Source: Pseudomonadota bacterium (lineage in GTDB: Bacteria; Pseudomonadota; Alphaproteobacteria; JAAXGF01). From it: DNA of 10,890 bases. Positions 1 to 5,500 of this stretch are shown one piece after another. Position numbers and translations under genes: made by a program. The first letter of the stretch is position 1, and every line of letters begins with the position of its first letter. The stretch is from contig JADFMW010000069.1 in NCBI GenBank assembly GCA_022563655.1, positions 1-10,890 on the forward strand, written 5' to 3'. The notes below the pieces were generated by a model that saw nothing but the letters and a program-made list of their open reading frames with translations, made no database searches and was not told the origin of the DNA.

Positions 1-315
1 GCGGCCGGCGCCACCGCCATGGTGAGCTCGATCCACGTCAACGGCTGGTTCGGCGACTACGACAAGCTGGCGATGACGAGGCTCATGTTCGACGAGCGGT
101 TCGGCCTCGACCTCGACGCGGCGCGCGAGACCATCGTCTTCGTGGGCGATTCGCCGAACGACGCCCCGATGTTCGGGTACTTCCCGCACTCGGTCGGGGT
201 CGCCAACGTGCGCGACTTCGTCGGCCGGCTTGCGCACCTGCCGGCCTGGGTGAGCGAAGGGCGCGGCGGCCACGGCTTCGTCGAGCTCGCCGACGCGCTG
301 ATCGCGGCCCGCTGA
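1..315 (+). CDS. HAD-IIB family hydrolase, C-terminal part (5' end outside window)
   Basis: The reading frame is open from the first base and ends at TGA 313-315, so this is the last ~104 codons of a longer gene. The ATG at 19 is probably internal. The sequence shows the C-terminal half of a HAD phosphatase: a lysine in the context GDYDKLAM (HAD motif III region) and the acidic motif IV in FVGDSPNDAPMF, followed by a strand reading SVGVANV. In HAD-IIB enzymes (mannosyl-3-phosphoglycerate phosphatase, sucrose-phosphatase, Cof-like) these residues bind Mg2+ and stabilise the phospho-aspartate intermediate; the nucleophile Asp lies upstream of the window. A cytosolic sugar-phosphate phosphatase is likely, but the substrate cannot be read from this fragment. 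It is convergent with the next gene. Confidence 0.85.
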   Translation, partial: AAGATAMVSSIHVNGWFGDYDKLAMTRLMFDERFGLDLDAARETIVFVGDSPNDAPMFGYFPHSVGVANVRDFVGRLAHLPAWVSEGRGGHGFVELADALIAAR

Positions 316-337
316 AAAGGGGCCAGTCCTTTTTTTG
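315..337 (+). terminator. weak hairpin plus T-run after the HAD gene
   Basis: AAAAGG (315-320) can pair with CCTTTT (328-333) across the 7-nt loop GGCCAGT, and the T-run continues to 336. It lies directly after the HAD stop codon between convergent genes, where an intrinsic terminator is expected. The stem has only two G-C pairs, and the T-run itself forms part of the stem, so the signal is weak. Confidence 0.35.
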
Positions 338-372
338 TTTAGGAGCGGGGCCTCTTTTTTGGTTAGGAGCGG
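319..372. repeat. short imperfect tandem duplication over a gene end
   Basis: Two adjacent units share the order GGGGCC, T-run, G, TTAGGAGC. Copy 1 is about 319-346 and copy 2 about 347-370; copy 2 lacks AGT and some bases of the T-run. The second TTA is the reverse-strand stop codon of the DUF6166 gene, so the duplication copied the end of that gene into the intergenic space. Confidence 0.6.
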
Positions 373-713
373 CGGCCGCGGGCGCGGTCGAGCAGCGTCT
401 TGAGGTCCATCGGAACCGCCACGATGTGAGCGAGCGCGCTCTCGATGCTCTCCGCCGTGAGCGTCCACTCGTCGCCCTTGAGATCGGCGATGACCGCCTC
501 GGCGAACGTCCGCTGGTGGTTGAGGGCGGTACCGTCGTCGCCGAGGAAATCGGCGAGAATGGCGAGCGCGAGGCGCCTGGGGCCGGCGCCGTCGTACCCC
601 CATTCGAAATCCGCCGCCGCCTCTCCCCCGCGATCCGGCCGCGGATCGAGCGGCGCCTCGTCGACCGTGACCACACAGCCCTTGGGCGTGCGAACCCCCC
701 GATAAACCTTCAT
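363..713 (-). CDS. DUF6166 domain-containing protein
   Basis: A 116-residue protein of unknown function. The N-terminal MKVYRGVRTPKG and the central core FEWGYDGAGPRRLALAILAD (residues 36-55) are the hallmarks of DUF6166 as I know the family, followed by a helix with FAEAVIADL and a tryptophan in DEWTLT (81-86). The frame is open upstream to another ATG at 803, but the ATG at 711-713 is preceded by a good Shine-Dalgarno sequence (GAGGGAAG, about 6 nt away). The 30 extra residues would be an arginine-rich stretch with no resemblance to the family, so I chose 713. There is no signal peptide or membrane segment; it is probably cytosolic. It is divergent from the DUF2336 gene and convergent with the HAD gene. 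The role is unknown. Confidence 0.8.
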   Translation of the reverse strand: MKVYRGVRTPKGCVVTVDEAPLDPRPDRGGEAAADFEWGYDGAGPRRLALAILADFLGDDGTALNHQRTFAEAVIADLKGDEWTLTAESIESALAHIVAVPMDLKTLLDRARGRRS

Positions 714-811
714 CGCGAGCTTCCCTCGCTGCACGGCCCGGCGATATCGCCGCCGCCGGCTCGGCTGCCGCGCCGCCACGACGCGGCGCGTGACCCGGCG
801 CATCCTCGCGC

Positions 812-840
812 GGTTGCCGCCGGCCGGTCAACCGGCAACC
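812..840. repeat. perfect 8-bp inverted repeat
   Basis: GGTTGCCG at 812-819 is matched by CGGCAACC at 833-840 across a 13-bp spacer that is itself rich in CCGG. It could be an operator or an RNA hairpin in either divergent transcript. It is not followed by a T-run, so a terminator role is unlikely. Confidence 0.5.
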
Positions 841-874
841 AAGTTCCTCGCGGCCGCCGCGCGGCAAGCCCTTG

Positions 875-891
875 GTAAGAGTTGCTTAACC
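875..891 (+). promoter_or_regulatory. CtrA-like box upstream of the DUF2336 gene
   Basis: GTAAGAGTTGCTTAACC fits the CtrA full site TTAA-N7-TTAAC with one mismatch in the first half-site. It overlaps the possible -35 element TTGCTT (882-887), the usual arrangement in CtrA-activated promoters of Caulobacter. The box is about 110 bp upstream of the start codon. Identification is by motif only. Confidence 0.45.
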
Positions 892-910
892 TTTGCGCTC
901 GCACAATACG
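882..910 (+). promoter_or_regulatory. possible -35/-10 pair for the DUF2336 gene
   Basis: TTGCTT (882-887) and AATACG (905-910) are separated by 17 bp. The -10 match is poor, as expected if an activator bound at 875-891 is needed. Transcription would start near 917 and leave an ~85-nt leader. Confidence 0.3.
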
Positions 911-1000
911 CCGCCCAAGGGGAGTGACGCCCGGAGCTTGAGCGGTTGCCGTCGGGCGCCCAAACCTTGTCGGTTCGCGACGAGCGCGTGAAAGGATGCC

Positions 1001-2152
1001 ATGGCCGTATTGACGCAACGCGATGTCGCCAGGCTCCTCAAGGAACACTCGGCCGCGGCGCGGGCGGAGACGGCGGCCAAGATCGGCGCCGAATTCAGCG
1101 GCGGCAAAATGGATTCGCCGGCGCGCGCGATCGCCGAAGAAATCTTCCGCATGATGTTGCGCGACGCGGAGGTTCGCGTCCGCAAGGAGCTGTCGGAGAG
1201 CCTCAAGCACAGCCCCCTAGTGCCGCACGACGTGGCGCTGTCCTTGGCCAAGGACGTGATCGACGTCGCCGAGCCGATGCTGATGTTCTCGCAGGTGCTG
1301 ATCGACGAGGACCTGATCGAGATCGTGGGAACCCAGCCGAGCTCGAGCCGGGTCGCCGTGGCAAGGCGCCAAACCGTCTCGTCCGCCGTCTCCGACGCCC
1401 TGGTCAAGTCCCAAGACGAAGACGCCGTGGTCACGCTCGCCGGCAATACGGGGGCGGAATTCAGCGAGGTCACCTACGAGAGAATCCTTGATACGTTCCC
1501 GCAGAGCGGTGCGGTGAAACACAACCTTGCCCACCGGGCGCGCCTGCCGATCAAGGTGGCCGAGCGGTTGGTGAGCATGGTTTCGGACCGCTTGCGCGAG
1601 CACTTGGTCACGCATCACGACCTGTCGGTCGACGTGGCTGCCGACCTTATCCTGGAAAGCCGCGAGAGGGCCACGCTGGGCCTCGTCTCGAGCGGGAACA
1701 AGGCCGCGGATATCGATGACTTGGTCGCCCATCTGCACGCGAGCCGCCGGTTGACGCCGTCGATCGTCTTTCGCGCCTTGTGCACGGGCGATCTCGTGTT
1801 CTTCGAGTCGGCGATGGCGCGGCTCGCGGGGATTCCCGTGGCCAACGCTCACGAGCTGGTCCACGACGAGAGCCCCCGCGGACTGGAAATCCTTTACCGC
1901 CGGGCGGGCTTGCCCAAAGAGATGTACGCCGCCGTGCGGGTGGCGGTCAACGTCGCGCGCGAGGTGGACTACGACGGCGGGCCCGACGATCGCGAGCGCT
2001 ACCGCACGCGCACCATCGAGCGCTTTCTCACGCAGTTCGAAGAGCTCGATTCCGACAACCTCGACTATCTGCTGGCCAAGCTGGGCCGCAGCTTCAACGC
2101 CGCCGACGCGGCCCGCGACGACGCCGGCCTGACGGAGGCGGCAGCCTCTTAA
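1001..2152 (+). CDS. DUF2336 domain-containing protein
   Basis: A 383-residue, mostly alpha-helical protein without signal peptide or membrane segments. The N-terminal half (about residues 1-120), with segments such as MMLRDAEVRVRKELSESL and LSLAKDVIDVAEPML, is typical of DUF2336, a family largely restricted to alphaproteobacteria and without an assigned biochemical role. The charged, repeated helices could form a HEAT-like scaffold, but that is inference. The ATG at 1001 is well supported: AAAGGA lies 4 nt upstream and the protein reads in family register from residue 1. It ends at TAA 2150-2152. It is transcribed in the same direction as the two histidine kinases that follow, 354 bp before the likely start of the first, and shares a CtrA-like box with both, which suggests a signalling or cell-cycle/motility role. 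No catalytic motif is visible. Confidence 0.85.
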   Translation: MAVLTQRDVARLLKEHSAAARAETAAKIGAEFSGGKMDSPARAIAEEIFRMMLRDAEVRVRKELSESLKHSPLVPHDVALSLAKDVIDVAEPMLMFSQVLIDEDLIEIVGTQPSSSRVAVARRQTVSSAVSDALVKSQDEDAVVTLAGNTGAEFSEVTYERILDTFPQSGAVKHNLAHRARLPIKVAERLVSMVSDRLREHLVTHHDLSVDVAADLILESRERATLGLVSSGNKAADIDDLVAHLHASRRLTPSIVFRALCTGDLVFFESAMARLAGIPVANAHELVHDESPRGLEILYRRAGLPKEMYAAVRVAVNVAREVDYDGGPDDRERYRTRTIERFLTQFEELDSDNLDYLLAKLGRSFNAADAARDDAGLTEAAAS

Positions 2153-2176
2153 TCCCGCGCGATCCCGCGCGATCCC
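2152..2176. repeat. 10-bp tandem repeat, 2.5 copies
   Basis: ATCCCGCGCG occurs at 2152-2161 and 2162-2171, followed by ATCCC at 2172-2176. The repeat begins on the last base of the DUF2336 stop codon. It probably reflects replication slippage; no function is evident. Confidence 0.7.
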
Positions 2177-2236
2177 TTTGCCGCCCGGCGGCCGGCCCGG
2201 TCTGGTGCCCCTGCGCACCTACCGGCGCCGCATACG

Positions 2237-2278
2237 CTTACCGGATCGTTAACGCTTAACGAATCGTTAACGTTAAGG
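2237..2278 (+). promoter_or_regulatory. tandem CtrA-like boxes upstream of the large kinase
   Basis: Two 18-bp units follow each other directly: 2237-2254 (containing TTACCGGATCGTTAACG) and 2255-2272 (containing TTAACGAATCGTTAACG). The second is an exact match to TTAA-N7-TTAAC; the first has one mismatch. A further TTAAGG follows at 2273-2278. The N7 of the second box overlaps a GAATC sequence (2261-2265), the GANTC target of the alphaproteobacterial methyltransferase CcrM. Confidence 0.55.
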
Positions 2279-2365
2279 CAGGCAAACTCCCCGTCGGGAG
2301 AGCGGGTGCGCCGCTTGCACGCCATGAACCAAGGGGCCTTTTCGCTGACGGAGCGGAGACTGTTC

Positions 2366-2388
2366 GCGCGGATCGAGAAGATCCGTGC
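2366..2388 (+). other. strong hairpin in the kinase leader
   Basis: GCGCGGATC (2366-2374) pairs with GATCCGTGC (2380-2388) over a 5-nt loop GAGAA: nine pairs with one G-U. It lies 118 nt before the likely start codon and has no T-run, so it is not a plain terminator. It could be part of a regulatory leader, or chance if this stretch is coding. Confidence 0.45.
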
Positions 2389-2414
2389 CTGCGGCGGGGT
2401 ATACGCGGTTGCAG

Positions 2415-2440
2415 CCGCCGTCCGTTTGCGGACGCGGCGG
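2415..2440 (+). other. GC-rich hairpin in the kinase leader
   Basis: CCGCCGTCCG (2415-2424) pairs with CGGAC (2429-2433) and GGCGG (2436-2440) over the tetraloop TTTG, with a 2-nt bulge. It lies just downstream of the hairpin at 2366-2388. There is no T-run after it. Confidence 0.4.
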
Positions 2441-2506
2441 TCGGGGCTTGCGGGTTGGGGCAAGATCGATACTTGGCGCACCCACCGCTTTTGGAGGCTC
2501 TGTGCA

Positions 2507-5500
2507 ATGCTCAAGGTTCTGAACGGCCTCAAGATCAAGACCCTTGGCATCGCGATCGCCGTGTTGTTGACGGCCACCGGCGTGACCGTCGTCGCCACGT
2601 CGTTTTTCACCATAGCCAAAGTGGGCGGCATGGGGGACACGTGGCAGAAGTTCGACACGGGTCCGGCGGCGAAGGGCGCCATCCTGAACGAGCTGCGCGG
2701 CGCCATCGGCTTCGGCGGCATGATCCACCACTTCAAGAACTTCGTGCTGCGCATGGATCGGCCGCGTATCGTGAAGATCCACGCGAAGTTCAGGGACGCG
2801 ACGGTGGCGCTCACCGCTTACGAGGCGCTCGGCGTCAACGACACGGAAAAGGCCGCGCTGAGAGACCTCGGCCGAGCCGTCGCCCGCTACGCCGACGCCG
2901 TGGCCGTTGCCGAGAGACTTGCGAGCGCGGGCAAAACCTCGCGTGAGATCGACGAGGCGGTCAGGATCGACGATACGCCGGCGCTGCAAGCGATGGCGGT
3001 CCTCGACGCCGAGATACAGGCCGCTCGCGAGACCAGCGCGAACGCCGTTTACGGAGCGGTCGCCACGGTCTCTCTCTTCATGAAGACCGTGACGGCCCTC
3101 GTTGGCGTATTGCTTTTCATGCTGGTGGCGGGCCTTTTTTGGTTCGCGCGGGCGCAAAGCGAGCGCCAGCGGGCCCGGGCGGCGCTGCGCGAGGGCGAGC
3201 GCCGGTTCAAGCACTTCGCCGAGGCGGCCACCGACTGGTTCTGGGAGATGGACGAGAACCTCCGATTCTCTTACTTCTCGGACCGCCTGCTCACGGTCAC
3301 CGGAATGAGGCCCGAGGACATCCTTGGCAAGACGCGGCACGAGCTCGACAAGGGAGATCCCGATCGCGGGAAATGGCGCCGGCACCTCGCCGACCTTGAG
3401 GCGCGCCGGCCGTTCCGCGACTTCCGCTACACCTACGTCGCGCCGGACGGCCGCCGCCGGCACTGGTCGGTCAGCGGGGTGCCGCTGTTCGACGAGCGGG
3501 GCGAGTTCAAGGGCTATCGCGGCACCGGCTCCGACCTCACCATCGAGGTCGAGGCCGAGACGCGCGCGAAGCAGGCACAGCAACAGCTCCTCGACGCCGT
3601 CGAGAGCAGCGCGGCTTCGTTCATCCTTTACGATGCCGACGAGCGTCTGGTCCTGTGCAACAGCAAGGCCCGCGAATTCTTTCCCGAAGTTGCCGAGCTT
3701 CTGGTGCCGGGCGCCCATTTCGAGGATCTAACCCGCGCCAGGCTCGAAAGGGCGACACCGGCTTTGGACGCCGGGAGCGTCGAGGACCGGGTGCGCAAAC
3801 GTCTCGACCAATTTCGTCATCCCGGGGCCGCAGTCGAGGAGCAACATGCCGACGGCCGTTGGACGCAGGCGTTCGAGCGCCGGACCACGGACGGCGGCAC
3901 GGTCTGCATCCGCACCGACATCACCGAGCTCAAGCGCGCGGAAGAGGCGATCCGTGAGCTCGGCCGCCAGAACGACCTGATCCTCGGCGCCGCCGGAGAG
4001 GGGATTTACGGGCTTGATCTCAAAGGAAGGACCACGTTCGTCAACCCGGCCGCGGCCGGCATGATCGGCTGGGAGCCCGAGGACCTGATCGGCAAGCCCC
4101 AGCACGACATCCTGCACCACACCAAACCCGACGGCAGCCCCTATCCCCGCGAGGAATGCCCGATCTACGCCGCCTTCAGGGACGGCGAGCTCCATCACGC
4201 CTCGGATGAGGTCTTCTGGCGCAAGGACGGCAGCAGCTTCCCTGTGGAGTACACCAGCACGCCCATCCGCGAGAACGGCAACCTGTTGGGCGCGGTGGTG
4301 GTGTTCCGCGACATCAGCGAGCGCAAGCGCGCCGAGGAGGCGTTGCGCGAGAGCGAGGCGCGCGCGAAGCAGGCACAACAGCAGCTCCTCGACGCCATCG
4401 AATCCATATCCGAAGGTTTCGCGCTCTACGATTCGGACGACCGCCTGGTTCTGTGCAACAGCAACTATCGTGAGCCCTTCGACTTGGGCGGAGTGCATGT
4501 CGCTGCGGGGGTCCGCTTCGAGGACCTCATGCGGACGGTTGCACACGGCGGCCGGGTTCCCGCTGCCGTCGGCCGCGAGGAGGAGTGGCTCCGCGACCGG
4601 ATGCGGCGGCACCGCGAGGCCCAAGGCGTCTTCGAACTACGCTACACCGACGGCCGCTGGCTGCGTATCGGCGAGCGCAAGACCAGCGACGGCGGCATCG
4701 TCGTCGTCCGCAGCAACATCACCGAGATCAAACTGGCAGAGGAGCGGCTTACGGAGAAAGAGGAGCAGTTCCGCAACCTGATCGAGGGCTCCATCCAGGG
4801 GGTCCTGATCCACGAAAGAAGCAAAGTGTGTTTAGTCAACCGGGCGTATGCCAAGATCTTCGGCTATGACAGCCCCGAAGAGTTCCTGGCGCAGAGCTCG
4901 ATTTACACGCACGTGGCGCCTCGGGACCGCCGCCGTCTCAAGAAGTATGCGCGAGATCGGCTCCAGGGCAGGAAGGCGCCGACGACCTACGAGTTCCAGG
5001 GAGTCACAAAGGACGGCTCGCGAATTTGGTTGGAGAACCACGTCCGGGTGGTGAAGTGGGAAGGCGGACGGGCGATCCAACGGACCCTTGTCGACATCAC
5101 CGAGCGCAAGCGGGCGGAAGCGGCGCTGCGCGAGAGCGAAGCGAGCCTGGCCAACGCCCAGCGCATTGCCCACATCGGCAACTGGGAGTGGAACGTCAAG
5201 ACCAACCAGGTTCGACGGTCGGCCGAAATGAATCTGCTGCTTGGGATGACGCCGGAGGATACGGACACGTCCCGGGAAGCATTCCTCAAGCGCGTCCACC
5301 CCGGCGACAGAGAGGCTCTCGACACGGCGACCGATGGTTTACTCGAGAACCGGGAGCCTTGCAGCCTACGGTTCCGGATCGTCTTGCCGGACGGCGCCGT
5401 GCGCGTGTTATACGAGCAGGGCGAAGTCACGCTCGACAAGGCCGGCGAGCCGGTCCTCGTGACGGGGACGACCCAGGACATCACCGAGCGCGCGCGGGCC

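Larger units (their letters stand above)
714..1000. other. divergent intergenic region between DUF6166 and DUF2336 genes
   Basis: No credible gene is present in these 287 bases. The region contains a perfect 8-bp inverted repeat (812-819 / 833-840), a CtrA-like box (875-891) with an overlapping -35-like element, and a second copy of the 10-mer GCGGTTGCCG (810-819 and 942-951). The Shine-Dalgarno sequence AAAGGA for the DUF2336 gene lies at 991-996. Confidence 0.6.
2177..2506. other. upstream region and long leader of the large kinase
   Basis: Between the DUF2336 stop and the ATG chosen for the kinase lie 354 bp. The first part holds the tandem CtrA-like boxes (2237-2278). The second part (about 2280-2506) is open in the kinase frame from GTG 2306 and can fold into two strong hairpins, at 2366-2388 and 2415-2440. 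It is either a structured 5' leader or an N-terminal extension of 67 arginine-rich residues. No separate gene is supported here. Confidence 0.5.

Noticed and set aside
83..676. 197-codon minus-strand frame across the HAD end and DUF6166 gene
   Set aside because: Extremely Arg/Ser-rich translation spanning two genes that have convincing products in other frames.
1217..2218. 333-codon minus-strand frame over the DUF2336 gene
   Set aside because: Shadow of the DUF2336 gene; no ribosome binding site or recognisable domain, and the plus-strand protein has a good start and a known family.
2273..3718. Long open frame on the minus strand opposite the start of the large kinase
   Set aside because: It is the complementary shadow of a GC-rich coding strand. 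Its translation is low-complexity and Arg/Ala/Leu-rich without a domain, while the plus strand encodes clear membrane and PAS segments.
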